Origin: Eubacterium sp. | GTDB taxonomy: Bacteria > Bacillota > Clostridia > Oscillospirales > Acutalibacteraceae | Direction of reading: 5' to 3' | DNA: 64,000 nt | NCBI GenBank assembly: GCA_017450645.1 | Contig: JAFSTE010000003.1 | Span: 50,241-114,240, forward strand | Shown here: positions 33,917 to 42,964 of the stretch, in pieces | How positions within the stretch are numbered: the first letter of the stretch is position 1 | How the letters are laid out: every line of letters begins with the position of its first letter | Position numbers and translations under genes: made by a program | The notes under the pieces: model-generated | What the model was told of the DNA's origin: nothing | Databases searched by the model: none | Seen by the model: only the letters and a program-made list of their open reading frames with translations

Positions 33917-35794
33917 TTATTTTACAGTAGCGCTGAGCGTCTTGCTGTACTTTGAATAAATCTTTGTTTTACCCTGCAGCTTGTAGGCGCGGATGCGAAC
34001 ATAATAGTTCTTTTTAGACTTAAGGTTTTTAATTATAGTTTTTACTGTTGCCTTGTCGCTGACGGTAACGGTTTTGTTGTTTTTAGCAAAGGTTTTTGAT
34101 GTGCTGTAGGTGATTTTGTAACCGCTTGCACTGTTTACCTTTTTCCACTTTACCGTAATGTGCTCCTTCGAGTAGGATTTAGCCAGCGTGATTGTAGGGG
34201 CTGCGGGGCTCGTGTAGGTGGTAAGCGATTTGCTGTACTCGCCCTTTAACAGCTTTTCGCTTTCGTCAATCTTGTATGCGCGCACTCTGTAGCGGTGCTT
34301 CGAGTTAATCTTAAGGTTTTTAGCGGTGTAGTAGTTGTGCTTTGTCTTAGCAAGATATTCGTACTTCTTGGTGCTGAAGTTATATTCGTACACCTTAAAG
34401 TACGAAGCGCCTGACTGCTCCTTCCACTTAAGCCTTATGCTGTCGGTGTTTTTAGATGTTTTTCTTAAATCAACGACTTTGCCGGGATTAGCGGTAGTAA
34501 CAAGGGGAGTACTGTATCTGCCTACATAATTAACAGAGTTCTTAACCTTAACCGCCGCAACCCTTACGGTAATGTTTGAGGACGGCTCAAGGTCGGTAAT
34601 TGTGTACTCGGTGTTCTTTGTGTTCGCGACGGTTTTATACTTCTCGCCGTCGAGCACCTGCACTCTGTACTTGGTAGCGTCGTCGTGCTTGTCCCACTTA
34701 ACCGTTACCGAGGTTTCGGTGCGGTCAATCATAATAAGGTCTTTAACCTTAGTCGGTACGATTTTAAAGGTCTTTGTAATAGCGGGGTAACAGCTGTAGT
34801 CGTTTACAAAGGTTACTATTACCTTAGCTGTGCCTATGTTGGTACAGTTTTTATATGTAAGGTAGTAATCCTCGCCCTTTATGAGCTTAATGTCGTCGTA
34901 TTTAACCGAGACTGCGGGCTTAATGATTTCACCCGTGTAGGTTCTTTCCTTTATGTCGGATACCTTGAGTTTAGATGACATCATAGCCTGCATAGGCTCA
35001 ACATAAAGGAAGTTACAGTCAACATATGTGCTGTCCATAGCGCCCTTTATTCTGCCCTTTGCGCTGTACTGCCACATCTGGTAGTTGCCCTTGTAGGTAG
35101 TGGCGCGATACATCTTAAGGTCCGACGAATAGTTAGTGTAGTGTGCGTCCCATATCGAGTACGCGTCATCGAGCTGGTCGTAGTTTAAAACATTATGTAA
35201 AAAGTCGGTGCTCGCATAAATTCCGGCAACATAGCCCTTTTCCGTAACTCTGCTGCAAAACGCCTTAGCGTTAGCGGTCATCTTCTTTTTAGTGAGCGTG
35301 CCGTTTCGCCATCTATAGTCAAGTCTGCCGTCGGATACTCCTGCAAATTCGTAGTCGAAATATACGGGTAAATCCATTGACAGCCCTTTGATTCTTTTAA
35401 GCGTGTAGTCCGCTTCTTCTTTAGCCTCGGCGGTGCTGATAGCCTGAGAGTAGAAATAAACGCCTATTTCAAGACCCTGCTCCCTTGCTTCTTTATAGTA
35501 ATCCTCGAACTTGTTGTCGGGGCAAACCGAGCCCTTGCTGCCGTAGCCTCTGTAGCCTACGCGCATAATAACAAAATCAACGCCTGCCTTTTTGATTTTT
35601 GCAAAATTGACATCGCCGTTGTGGTGCGAAATGTCGACGCCGTGCTTAACCGTGTAAGACGCCATTCTTGACTGCTGAGCGTAAGTCGCGTCCTTAAACG
35701 GACTCTTGACTCCGCCCGACGCAAACACCTCAAACGGTATCTGCACTAAAAATACAAGCGCAAGTATAAATGCAATTAATTTAGCTTTTTTCAT
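33917..35794 (-). CDS. secreted GH25 lysozyme-like protein with FN3-like repeats
   Basis: The 625-residue protein has a signal peptide, then a GH25 muramidase domain (about 40-270) with the active-site segments GVDISHHNGDVNFAKIKKAG and VYFDYEFAG, where Asp and Glu are the expected catalytic pair. An Ig-like/MBG region (about 275-355) and three FN3-like modules (to 625) follow, the last being very basic (KKNYYVRIRAYKLQG, ending YSKTLSATVK). GH25 enzymes cut the MurNAc-GlcNAc bond of peptidoglycan. The catalytic motif is intact, so activity in wall turnover or competition is plausible. It is the second gene of a GH25 pair, 16 bp after the first. Confidence 0.9.
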   Translation of the reverse strand: MKKAKLIAFILALVFLVQIPFEVFASGGVKSPFKDATYAQQSRMASYTVKHGVDISHHNGDVNFAKIKKAGVDFVIMRVGYRGYGSKGSVCPDNKFEDYYKEAREQGLEIGVYFYSQAISTAEAKEEADYTLKRIKGLSMDLPVYFDYEFAGVSDGRLDYRWRNGTLTKKKMTANAKAFCSRVTEKGYVAGIYASTDFLHNVLNYDQLDDAYSIWDAHYTNYSSDLKMYRATTYKGNYQMWQYSAKGRIKGAMDSTYVDCNFLYVEPMQAMMSSKLKVSDIKERTYTGEIIKPAVSVKYDDIKLIKGEDYYLTYKNCTNIGTAKVIVTFVNDYSCYPAITKTFKIVPTKVKDLIMIDRTETSVTVKWDKHDDATKYRVQVLDGEKYKTVANTKNTEYTITDLEPSSNITVRVAAVKVKNSVNYVGRYSTPLVTTANPGKVVDLRKTSKNTDSIRLKWKEQSGASYFKVYEYNFSTKKYEYLAKTKHNYYTAKNLKINSKHRYRVRAYKIDESEKLLKGEYSKSLTTYTSPAAPTITLAKSYSKEHITVKWKKVNSASGYKITYSTSKTFAKNNKTVTVSDKATVKTIIKNLKSKKNYYVRIRAYKLQGKTKIYSKYSKTLSATVK

Positions 35795-35810
35795 TCTTTA
35801 ATCATCCTTA

Positions 35811-36614
35811 TTATTTTCTTGAATACCAGTAGTCAATATCTACATTTTTCGAGCTTACGCCCCTGCAGCTGCCGCTTTCGCTCGCCTGCCATATGTCGTA
35901 GTAGCCGTCGTATGTAATCTCGGGGTTATAGTCGGCAACCCATATTACGCAGTCCTTATCAAGACTTCTTACATTAATCAGCGACTCGTAAACATAGGTG
36001 GAGGCGTAAAGGGCGGGGGAGTATCCCGCTTTTTTTACGACCTTGCAAAAGGCGTTAATCATATCGGTGCGGTCCTGATTAGACAGATTAGCGTGTACAA
36101 GCCTGCCTACGGGCTTACTTTTTGCGTACGCGTACTCGAAATCGTAAACCAGCGGAAGCTTAACGTTATAGTTGCGTATGTGTCGCAGCAAAAATCTTGC
36201 TTCCTCCTCGGCTTCCTCGACGGTAATTGCCTGAGAGTAAAAATACACTCCGTAGGGCACGCCGGCTCTGCCTGCCATTCGCATATTGCGTTTTGCTCTT
36301 TTATCGAGGAAAATATTGCCGTCGCTGTAACCTCTGCAGCCGACTCTTATAAACGCGAAATCTATCTCGTCAGCCGCTTTTTGCCAGTCGATTTTACCGT
36401 TGTGTGACGATACATCTATACCGTTTGCAACGCTTTTGTTAAAATCGTAAACAAAAGGCTTGTGCGTTTTATTAGCGGCGATTATCCCCGAAATTATGCC
36501 TATAAAAAGAACTGCCGAAAGTAATACGCATAGCAAAACGCGCTTGTTTTGCAGTTTTGCAGTCTTTCTTTTTGCAGTGCTCTTTTTCTTTTTCGCTCTT
36601 TTGTTTTTTGTCAT
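35811..36614 (-). CDS. membrane-anchored GH25 muramidase
   Basis: The 267-residue protein starts with a very basic cytoplasmic stretch (KKKKSTAKRKTAK), one membrane segment (about 27-47) and a GH25 domain with GIDVSSHNGKIDWQKAADE and VYDFEYAYAKS holding the catalytic acids. It lacks the FN3 repeats of its neighbour. The N-terminal anchor should place the enzyme outside the membrane, facing peptidoglycan. A promoter lies at 36638-36666 and an AAGGGA site precedes the ATG. With the downstream GH25 protein it makes a two-gene wall-hydrolase operon. Confidence 0.9.
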   Translation of the reverse strand: MTKNKRAKKKKSTAKRKTAKLQNKRVLLCVLLSAVLFIGIISGIIAANKTHKPFVYDFNKSVANGIDVSSHNGKIDWQKAADEIDFAFIRVGCRGYSDGNIFLDKRAKRNMRMAGRAGVPYGVYFYSQAITVEEAEEEARFLLRHIRNYNVKLPLVYDFEYAYAKSKPVGRLVHANLSNQDRTDMINAFCKVVKKAGYSPALYASTYVYESLINVRSLDKDCVIWVADYNPEITYDGYYDIWQASESGSCRGVSSKNVDIDYWYSRK

Positions 36615-36637
36615 AATTCTTCCCTTTATAATAATGT

Positions 36638-36666
36638 ATTTTATAATTCAAACCGGCAGTTGTCAA
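36638..36666 (-). promoter_or_regulatory. promoter of the GH25 gene pair
   Basis: TTGACA (36661-36666), 17-bp spacer, TAAAAT (36638-36643) on the minus strand. A divergent -10 (TATAAT, 36739-36744) for the GH51-like gene lies further along. Confidence 0.65.
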
Positions 36667-36775
36667 CATTATTTTGCAAAATTAACAAATTTAGAAAAAT
36701 ATTCAAATTATTTGCTTTAAAATATAGCTAATGTGTGTTATAATCGTAAAGACAAAAAATAGTGCAGGTAAAAAT

Positions 36776-39139
36776 ATGAAAAAGTTTTTTTGCGCTTTAT
36801 GCGCGTTAATTATATCGCTTACGGCGGCGTTACCCGCCTTCGCGGCTGAGAATGAAACCGTTAATATTGATAAAAACGATGTTAAAAACGAGGTCAGCCA
36901 AACGCTTTACGGCGTAAGCCTTGAGGATGTTAACTACGCTTGTGACGGCGGACTTGTGGCAAATCTTGTAAATAACGGCTCCTTTGAGGACGAGAATAAG
37001 CCCGAAAACGCCTGGATTTTTGATAATATCGAGGCTGTGCTGTCGCAGGACGACTCGCTTAACAAGAATAACCCGAATTACGAAACCTTAACCGTTGACG
37101 GCGAGGGCAGGATTGAAAATATCGGCTTTACCGAGCTTTATAAGGAAAACTCGTTTAAGTACGATTCGGGCAGCGCCGAAAAAGCGGATATGGGCTTTAA
37201 AAAGGGAAGCACCTACGACTTTTCGTGCTTTGTTAAAAATGTCGATTTTGAGGGAGCAATCAGCGTTTACCTTAACTCAAAAACTAATTCTAAAAATGTC
37301 GTTCGTCTTTCTACTAACGGCGTGTCCGCGAGCGAGTGGACTAAGCTTTCCGCCGTTTTAAAGTCGAGGGAGGACGAGGACGGCTCGCTTGTAATTGTGT
37401 TTGAGGGCGAGGGTACAATTAAGTTTGACTTTGCTACCCTTGTTCCGCAGGACAGCTACGGCAGCGGCAACGAGGAGTGGAAATATGTCAGCTTAAGAAG
37501 CGATATGTACGAAGTGCTCAAAAACCTTAACCCCTCGTTCGTACGCTTTCCGGGCGGCGCTCTTGTTGAGGGCAGGGATGTTAAGAACATCTACTCCTGG
37601 AAGGACACGATAGGCGCTTTAGAGGAGCGCAGACAGTCGGATAATATCCACTCTAAAGCTAACGGCGGCCGCTACTATGTAAACACTAACGCGATGGGAT
37701 ACCACGAGTATTTTCAGCTTTGTGAGGATTTGGGCGCAAAGGCGGTGCCCGTTGTAAATGCGGGTATGGCGAGCCAGACCGAAGGCGACTTTGCAAATCT
37801 TGTTCACGCTTACAATAAGCTAAATATGAACGACGAAGCGTGGGAGGCGTACCTTATTAACGAGCTCGGCTATGACGAGAAGGATAAAAACGGTATGGCT
37901 CAGTTTACGAGCGAGGTTGAAGCCCTCGAAATTAAGTCCAAGGCGGATTACGAAGCTAAGCTTGAGTCCCTCGTTTTAAGCCCCGACTCCGACGAGTTTA
38001 AAAATTATGTTCAGGACATACTCGACCTTGTGGAGTACGCCACCGCGTCCGCCACAACCTCTTACTGGGGCGCGTTAAGAGCTGCAAACGGCCACGAACA
38101 GCCGTTTAATCTTGACTATCTCGCAATCGGCAGCGATAATTACGGCGAGATGTATTTTAAAAATGTTAAGGCTATCTACAAAGCCGTTCACAAGCGCTAT
38201 CCTAAGCTTAAAATAGTTCTCTCCGGCTCTGCCGACGCTCAGGGCAGCGATTACGAAACGGCGCTTCAAAACGCAAATTCTAATTATAAAAAGTCGATTG
38301 TAAACGAAAATATAAATATGCCTGCAGAGTGGTTCTGTGAAAATACGGACCGCTATGACAGCTACGACAGGCAGGGCGCAGATGTCGCTGTAGGGGCGCT
38401 TTCTGTAGAGCCCGAAAAGAAAAACGAGGTGCTCAGCTGCACTAATATTCAGACTTCTTTAGCTATCGGCGCGTTCTTAACGGGCGCCGAGCGCAACAGC
38501 GATATTGTTAAAATGGTAAGCATTACACCCGCTTTTTCCAAGTACCGTGCCGGCAGCACAAACGGCGCCGAGGTGTGGTTTGACTCGCAGGATACGGCGC
38601 TTACGACCGACTATTATACTCAGCTTATGTTTGCTAACAATACGGGTACGAAGTATATCGACACCGGCTTTTCGTCGGAAAACGGTATATTCGAGAGCAC
38701 CACTGTTGACGAGTCAAAAAAGGTGCTTTATGTTAAGCTCGTAAACACAGGCAAGGCAGGTAAAATCAACATTAATCTGTCGGGATATAATTCGACTTAC
38801 GCTTCTTTAATGTCGCTAAGCCACAAGTACAAGACGGCGTATAACGATATCGGCAGGCAGGCGGCAGCTCCTAAAGAAAAGAGCGTGGAGGTTAAAAACA
38901 ACAGCCTTACCGTAAGCCTTGAAGCTAACAGCGTAAATGTTGTACGCATAGCGCTCGACGACAACAGCGGCGACAATTTTTACACCTTCCCCGACGAAAT
39001 GAAGTTAAAGACCGATAATTTTGTCCCCACCACCGCAAAGGTCGGCATGTTTGTAATCGCAGCCTGCCTTTTAGTCGGAATGGTGGCAGGATATTTAATA
39101 TATTCAAAAGTTCTTTCGAAAAACAAAAAAGGTAAATAA
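36776..39139 (+). CDS. membrane-anchored GH51 arabinofuranosidase-like protein lacking both catalytic Glu residues
   Basis: The 787-residue protein has a signal peptide (MKKFFCALCALIISLTAALP), a carbohydrate-binding-like region (about 60-230), a GH51-type TIM barrel (LNPSFVRFPGGALVEGRD is clear) and a beta domain, and ends in one membrane helix (about 757-781) with a basic tail. In GH51 enzymes the acid/base is the Glu of IGNE; here the matching segment is AIGSDNYGE, with Asp454. The nucleophile Glu of the (V)SEYA/GEFA segment corresponds to VAVGALSV, with Ala541. Fold-marking motifs survive, so the protein may bind arabinan without cutting it. A -10 box at 36739-36744 supports the ATG at 36776. 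Confidence 0.8.
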   Translation: MKKFFCALCALIISLTAALPAFAAENETVNIDKNDVKNEVSQTLYGVSLEDVNYACDGGLVANLVNNGSFEDENKPENAWIFDNIEAVLSQDDSLNKNNPNYETLTVDGEGRIENIGFTELYKENSFKYDSGSAEKADMGFKKGSTYDFSCFVKNVDFEGAISVYLNSKTNSKNVVRLSTNGVSASEWTKLSAVLKSREDEDGSLVIVFEGEGTIKFDFATLVPQDSYGSGNEEWKYVSLRSDMYEVLKNLNPSFVRFPGGALVEGRDVKNIYSWKDTIGALEERRQSDNIHSKANGGRYYVNTNAMGYHEYFQLCEDLGAKAVPVVNAGMASQTEGDFANLVHAYNKLNMNDEAWEAYLINELGYDEKDKNGMAQFTSEVEALEIKSKADYEAKLESLVLSPDSDEFKNYVQDILDLVEYATASATTSYWGALRAANGHEQPFNLDYLAIGSDNYGEMYFKNVKAIYKAVHKRYPKLKIVLSGSADAQGSDYETALQNANSNYKKSIVNENINMPAEWFCENTDRYDSYDRQGADVAVGALSVEPEKKNEVLSCTNIQTSLAIGAFLTGAERNSDIVKMVSITPAFSKYRAGSTNGAEVWFDSQDTALTTDYYTQLMFANNTGTKYIDTGFSSENGIFESTTVDESKKVLYVKLVNTGKAGKININLSGYNSTYASLMSLSHKYKTAYNDIGRQAAAPKEKSVEVKNNSLTVSLEANSVNVVRIALDDNSGDNFYTFPDEMKLKTDNFVPTTAKVGMFVIAACLLVGMVAGYLIYSKVLSKNKKGK

Positions 39140-39150
39140 GAGGTGTTATT

Positions 39151-39720
39151 ATGAATAAGAAAACAGTTGGATTTATAGTTATTGCAGCGGTAATTATTAT
39201 CGCCGCAGTCGTTGCGACCTACGCAATCACCCAGAAGAGTGCGTCTGATAATCAGGCCGCTCAGACAACTACTACCGAAACCACTACAGCACAAACTACA
39301 ACCGAAACAACTACCGAAACCACCACTGAAACGACAACCGAAACAACTACCGAGACAACGACAACCACTACCGAAACTACTACCGCGGCGGACTATAACG
39401 CGGTTATCAAGCGCGGTTACTGGTATATGTTCGACGAGGATAATGTTGCCTGCTATGTGTTTAAATTTAACGGCAAGGGCAAGGTTGACCTCGTTCAGTT
39501 TGACGAAACAAATATAGTTTACGAGGACCCGCAGTACTTCAAGGGCTACACAAACTATAAGCTCTCGGGCGACACCGTAACTATCAAAAAGATGCCTAAA
39601 ACTATGCTTATCAAAAGCCTTAATCTTACCGTTAAGGACGGTAAACTCTTTGCCGACGGCAAGGAGCTTGAAAAGCACAGCAAGGTTAAGCTTTCCTACG
39701 CTGTAGAGCATTTTTCGTAA
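39151..39720 (+). CDS. membrane-anchored protein with Thr/Glu repeat linker
   Basis: The 189-residue protein has an N-terminal membrane anchor (VGFIVIAAVIIIAAVVATYA), a ~50-residue linker of TTTE-type repeats, and a ~110-residue C-terminal domain beginning DYNAVIKRGYWYMFDEDNV and rich in beta-strand-like segments. The linker is like those joining domains of secreted proteins in Ruminococcus-type bacteria. I do not recognise the C-terminal domain; similar small domains measure as lipocalin-like in other clostridial proteins, but that is a guess. It lies 11 bp after the GH51-like gene, so the two are probably made together and both face outward. Confidence 0.78.
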   Translation: MNKKTVGFIVIAAVIIIAAVVATYAITQKSASDNQAAQTTTTETTTAQTTTETTTETTTETTTETTTETTTTTTETTTAADYNAVIKRGYWYMFDEDNVACYVFKFNGKGKVDLVQFDETNIVYEDPQYFKGYTNYKLSGDTVTIKKMPKTMLIKSLNLTVKDGKLFADGKELEKHSKVKLSYAVEHFS

Positions 39721-39721
39721 T

Positions 39722-40468
39722 ATGCAACAGCTTAAACGAAGCGAGCTCCTCTGGGGCAGCGAAGCGCTTGAAAAGATAAAAAACAGTACCGTTGCCGTTT
39801 TCGGACTCGGCGGTGTCGGCGGTAACGCTGCCGAAGCTGTCGCACGCAGCGGCGTCGGCGCTATCGACCTTATCGACGGCGACACGGTTGGTATAACTAA
39901 CCTTAACCGTCAGCTCGTTGCGCTTCACTCGACTCTCGATAAGAACAAGGCGGAGGTTATGCGCGAGCGTATTCTCGACATTAACCCCGAATGTAAGGTG
40001 CGTGCGTTTAATCTGTTTTTTGACCGAAGCACCGAGGATAAGTTCGACTTTACCGACTACGACTATGTTATCGACTGTATAGATACCGTAACCTCAAAGC
40101 TCAGGCTTGTTGAAATCTGTAACGAAAAGGGTGTGCCGATTATATCCTCGATGGGTACGGGCAACAAGCTCGACGCGTCTAAGCTCGAGGTCTGCGACAT
40201 CTCGCAAACCACCTACGACCCGCTTGCACGCGTTATGCGTAAGGAGCTTAAAAAACGCGGTATTTATACGCTCACCGTTGTTTATTCCTGCGAAAAGGCG
40301 GTTAAGCCCGACGAGGAGGAAATAAAAAAGCTGCTTGAAGCGGAGGGCTCTGCTAAGCGTACGCTACCCGCGTCATCGCCCTTTGTTCCGCCCGCAGCGG
40401 GCATAATGCTCGCCTCGAAGGTGGTCTGTGATTTGGGAGGTATTGCCTGTGGCAAGACAGCTAAGTGA
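39722..40468 (+). CDS. tcdA: tRNA threonylcarbamoyladenosine dehydratase (ThiF/E1-like)
   Basis: The 248-residue protein is an E1-like adenylating enzyme. It has the nucleotide-binding motif VAVFGLGGVGGNAAEAVARSG, the conserved DGDTVGITNLNRQLVA with its catalytic Arg, and DYVIDCIDTVTSKLRL. TcdA (CsdL/YgdL) converts t6A37 in tRNA to the cyclic form ct6A. The N-terminus RSELLWGSEALEKI and length fit TcdA better than MoeB or ThiF, which are usually near their pathway genes. Its ATG lies 1 nt after the preceding stop, and its end overlaps the ttcA-like gene by 20 nt, suggesting a tRNA-modification pair. Confidence 0.88.
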   Translation: MQQLKRSELLWGSEALEKIKNSTVAVFGLGGVGGNAAEAVARSGVGAIDLIDGDTVGITNLNRQLVALHSTLDKNKAEVMRERILDINPECKVRAFNLFFDRSTEDKFDFTDYDYVIDCIDTVTSKLRLVEICNEKGVPIISSMGTGNKLDASKLEVCDISQTTYDPLARVMRKELKKRGIYTLTVVYSCEKAVKPDEEEIKKLLEAEGSAKRTLPASSPFVPPAAGIMLASKVVCDLGGIACGKTAK

Positions 40469-41285
40469 TATTCAGCTGATAGAGCGTTCTATCATTAAAA
40501 AATACCGTAAAGAAATATGGAACCCGTTTATCGAAGGCGTTAAGAATTATCAGCTCGTAAACGACGGCGATAAAATTGCGGTGTGCATTTCGGGCGGCAA
40601 GGACAGTATGCTTATGGCAAAGCTGCTCCAGCAGCTAAAGCGCGTGAGCGACACCGATTTTGAGCTCGTTTATCTTGTTATGGACCCCGGCTATAACGCC
40701 GAAAACCGTAAGCGCATCGAGGATAACGCGAAGCGCCTTGAGATACCGATTACCGTTTTTGAAACCGAGGTTTTTGATATCGCAAACAGTGTTACCGAGT
40801 CGCCCTGCTACCTCTGCGCGAGGATGAGAAGGGGACACCTTTATGCTAAGGCTAAGGAGCTCGGCTGTAATAAAATTGCGCTCGGCCATCACTTTTCGGA
40901 TGTTATCGAAACTACGCTGCTCGGTATGTTCTACGGCTCGCAGATTCAGGCGATGCTGCCTAAACTCCACTCCACTAATTTTGAGGGTATGGAGCTTATA
41001 AGACCGATGTACTGCATCCACGAGGACGACATTATAAGGTGGTGTAAGTATAACGACCTGCACTTTATTCAGTGTGCGTGCCGTTTTACCGAAAGCTATC
41101 ATAACAGCTCCGACGGTATCGGCGAGAGTAAGCGCCAGGAGATTAAGATGCTCATTAAGGAGCTTAAAAAGACCAACCCCGATATAGAGCATAATATTTT
41201 TAAAAGCATACACGCGGTATGTCTTGACACCATGCCGGGATATAAACAAAACGGCGAGTATCACTCGTTTTTAGACATTTATTAA
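40449..41285 (+). CDS. TtcA-like tRNA thiolation protein (PP-loop ATPase)
   Basis: The 278-residue protein has the PP-loop motif KIAVCISGGKDSMLMAKLL for ATP pyrophosphorolysis, two Cys-containing segments (SPCYLCARMRRG and FIQCACRF) that could hold an Fe-S cluster, and LGHHFSDVIETTLLGMFYG typical of the TtcA/TtuA group. This group inserts sulfur into tRNA (2-thiocytidine-32 for TtcA). The start is placed at GTG 40449 because GGGAGG stands 8 nt upstream; a GTG at 40428 lies before that site. The gene overlaps tcdA by 20 nt, so translational coupling is likely. Exact target nucleotide is uncertain. Confidence 0.83.
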   Translation: MARQLSDIQLIERSIIKKYRKEIWNPFIEGVKNYQLVNDGDKIAVCISGGKDSMLMAKLLQQLKRVSDTDFELVYLVMDPGYNAENRKRIEDNAKRLEIPITVFETEVFDIANSVTESPCYLCARMRRGHLYAKAKELGCNKIALGHHFSDVIETTLLGMFYGSQIQAMLPKLHSTNFEGMELIRPMYCIHEDDIIRWCKYNDLHFIQCACRFTESYHNSSDGIGESKRQEIKMLIKELKKTNPDIEHNIFKSIHAVCLDTMPGYKQNGEYHSFLDIY

Positions 41286-41297
41286 AAGGAGAAAACA

Positions 41298-41831
41298 ATG
41301 AATATTTGGCACGACATTTCACCTAAAAGAATAAAAAAAGACCGCTTTTATGCGGTAATCGAAATTTCAAAGGGCGGCAAGAACAAGTACGAGCTCGATA
41401 AAGAAACGGGTATGCTGAAGCTCGACAGAGTGCTTTTTACCTCAACCCATTATCCCGCTAACTACGGCTTTATCCCGCGTACATATGCAAGCGATAACGA
41501 CCCGCTTGATGTTCTTGTTTTGTGCAGCGAGCGTATTCAGCCTATGACAATAGTTGAGTGTACGCCTATCGGTGTTCTTATTATGGAGGACAGCGGCGCC
41601 AGGGACGAAAAGATTATTGCTGTACCCGTTAACGACCCGAACTACAACGGATTTACAAATATCGACGAGCTGCCCGTTCACCGCTTTGACGAGATTAAGC
41701 ATTTCTTCGAGGTGTATAAGTCGCTCGAGCACGAAAAGGCTACCTCTGTAACCGAGGTTAAGCCGCGAGAGGTTGCCGAGGGCATTATTCAGAGCTGCAT
41801 TGATAACTATATCGAAAACTTCCAGATGTAA
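41298..41831 (+). CDS. ppa: inorganic pyrophosphatase
   Basis: The 177-residue product is a family I soluble pyrophosphatase. Its signature region YGFIPRTYASDNDPLDVLVL contains the metal-binding Asp residues, and KYELDKETGMLKLDRVLF supplies further active-site residues. DEKIIAVPVNDP is also conserved. It hydrolyses PPi and so pulls biosynthetic and nucleotidyl-transfer reactions, including those of the two upstream tRNA-modifying enzymes. It begins 12 bp after the ttcA-like gene with AAGGAG, so it is likely the last gene of that operon. Confidence 0.96.
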   Translation: MNIWHDISPKRIKKDRFYAVIEISKGGKNKYELDKETGMLKLDRVLFTSTHYPANYGFIPRTYASDNDPLDVLVLCSERIQPMTIVECTPIGVLIMEDSGARDEKIIAVPVNDPNYNGFTNIDELPVHRFDEIKHFFEVYKSLEHEKATSVTEVKPREVAEGIIQSCIDNYIENFQM

Positions 41832-41908
41832 ATAAATTAAAACACTTGATTTTTTACCGATATAATGTATAATTGAAATGATAAAATAATTTTAAAAGGA
41901 GTAAAACT

Positions 41909-42445
41909 ATGGCAAAGAAATACTATTGTCCCGTATGCGGATACGAAAGTGATGAACCTATCGCTGAATGCCCTATCTGCCACGCTAAGATGGCTGTAAG
42001 GGAGAACACAGACGAGCTTACTTGGGCTTCCGAGCACGTTGTAGGCATTATCGACGGCGTTGACGAAGAAATCGTACAGGGTCTTCGTGACAACTTCAAC
42101 GGCGAGTGCTCAGAGGTTGGTATGTACCTTGCTATGTCAAGGGTTGCATTCCGCGAAGGCTATCCCGAAATCGGTCTTTACTGGGAAAAGGCTGCTTTTG
42201 AAGAGGCTGACCACGCTGCAAGATTTGCTGAGATGCTCGGCGAGGTTGTAACCGACAGCACCAAAAAGAATCTCGAAATGAGAGTTGCTGCAGAAAACGG
42301 CGCAACCCAGGGCAAAACCGACCTTGCAAAGAAAGCAAAGGCTCTCGGCCTTGACGCTATCCACGACACAGTGCATGAAATGGCACGCGACGAAGCGAGA
42401 CACGGTAAAGCGTTTGAAGGCTTACTTAAGAGATACTTCGGTTAA
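41909..42445 (+). CDS. rbr: reverse rubrerythrin (rubredoxin domain first)
   Basis: The 178-residue protein has an N-terminal rubredoxin-like Fe site ([18 protein letters not shown], two CxxC pairs) followed by a ferritin-like diiron domain with the Glu/ExxH ligands in [26 protein letters not shown] and [15 protein letters not shown]. The order is reversed relative to classical rubrerythrin, a form common in Clostridia, where it works as an NADH-linked peroxidase or oxygen-defence protein. This supports an anaerobic host. AAAGGAG precedes the ATG. The DUF4177 gene follows within 19 bp. Confidence 0.93.
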   Translation: MAKKYYCPVCGYESDEPIAECPICHAKMAVRENTDELTWASEHVVGIIDGVDEEIVQGLRDNFNGECSEVGMYLAMSRVAFREGYPEIGLYWEKAAFEEADHAARFAEMLGEVVTDSTKKNLEMRVAAENGATQGKTDLAKKAKALGLDAIHDTVHEMARDEARHGKAFEGLLKRYFG

Positions 42446-42463
42446 TAGCTCAGGAGAACACAT

Positions 42464-42664
42464 ATGCAGTATGCAACATCTCAGGTAGTACTTAAGGAAA
42501 AGTTTATCGGCCATAACGCAAGAAATCTTTCGGAGCTCGACAACGAGCTTAACAAGTGGGCGCAGCAGGGCTGGACGCTCCACACAATGACCACCACGGT
42601 TGCGGGTAACACCGGACTTGGCGGCGGCGATAGAACAGTATTTACTTTGGTTTTCTACCGTTAA
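42464..42664 (+). CDS. DUF4177 small protein
   Basis: The 66-residue protein contains LSELDNELNKWAQQGWTLHTM and ends VFTLVFYR, the pattern of the DUF4177 family (short alpha/beta proteins often with a WE..L and GW motif). No function is known. Its GGAGAA site and 18-bp gap from the rubrerythrin gene suggest co-transcription, perhaps a link to oxidative stress. A terminator hairpin (42678-42706) follows. Confidence 0.8.
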   Translation: MQYATSQVVLKEKFIGHNARNLSELDNELNKWAQQGWTLHTMTTTVAGNTGLGGGDRTVFTLVFYR

Positions 42665-42677
42665 CAAAATCAAAAAA

Positions 42678-42706
42678 CGCTCGCGGACTATTCCGCGGGC
42701 GGTTTT
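42678..42706 (+). terminator. intrinsic terminator after the rubrerythrin operon
   Basis: CGCTCGCGG pairs with CCGCGGGCG, followed by TTTTATTTTT. A second small hairpin (GCCTGC/GCAGGT) with a T-run lies directly after it. Confidence 0.75.
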
Positions 42707-42763
42707 ATTTTTGCCTGCTTTATTGCAGGTTGCTTTTTTTTATGACATATGCTAAAATGAAAT

Positions 42764-42890
42764 TGCCAAAACACATCACAAGTGAATATTTATCGCACGT
42801 AGAAGTATGCTGTTTTTATCTGTTTTGATAAAAATGCATGCTCTGATTTGCATACTTTTACTGCGTGTATTATATGTGATGTGTTTGGCG
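42764..42890. repeat. 127-bp near-perfect palindromic element
   Basis: The outer arms TGCCAAAACACATCACA and TGTGATGTGTTTGGCG are inverted copies. Nested inside are GTAGAAGTATGC with GCATACTTTTAC and a central TTTTTATC/GATAAAAA stem, so the whole stretch folds into one long interrupted hairpin. No ORF is present. It lies between a terminator and the lipoprotein gene and could be a MITE-like element or a large 5' UTR structure. Confidence 0.7.
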
Positions 42891-42964
42891 ACAGTTGAGC
42901 TATGCGTTTTTTATGCGTAGCTTCGGCTGCGCATTTTTTATTTCAAAAAAGAAGAGGTTTGATT

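Noticed and set aside
42764-42890. Riboswitch for the lipoprotein gene
   Set aside because: The fold is one long palindrome, more typical of an inserted element than of a ligand-binding RNA.
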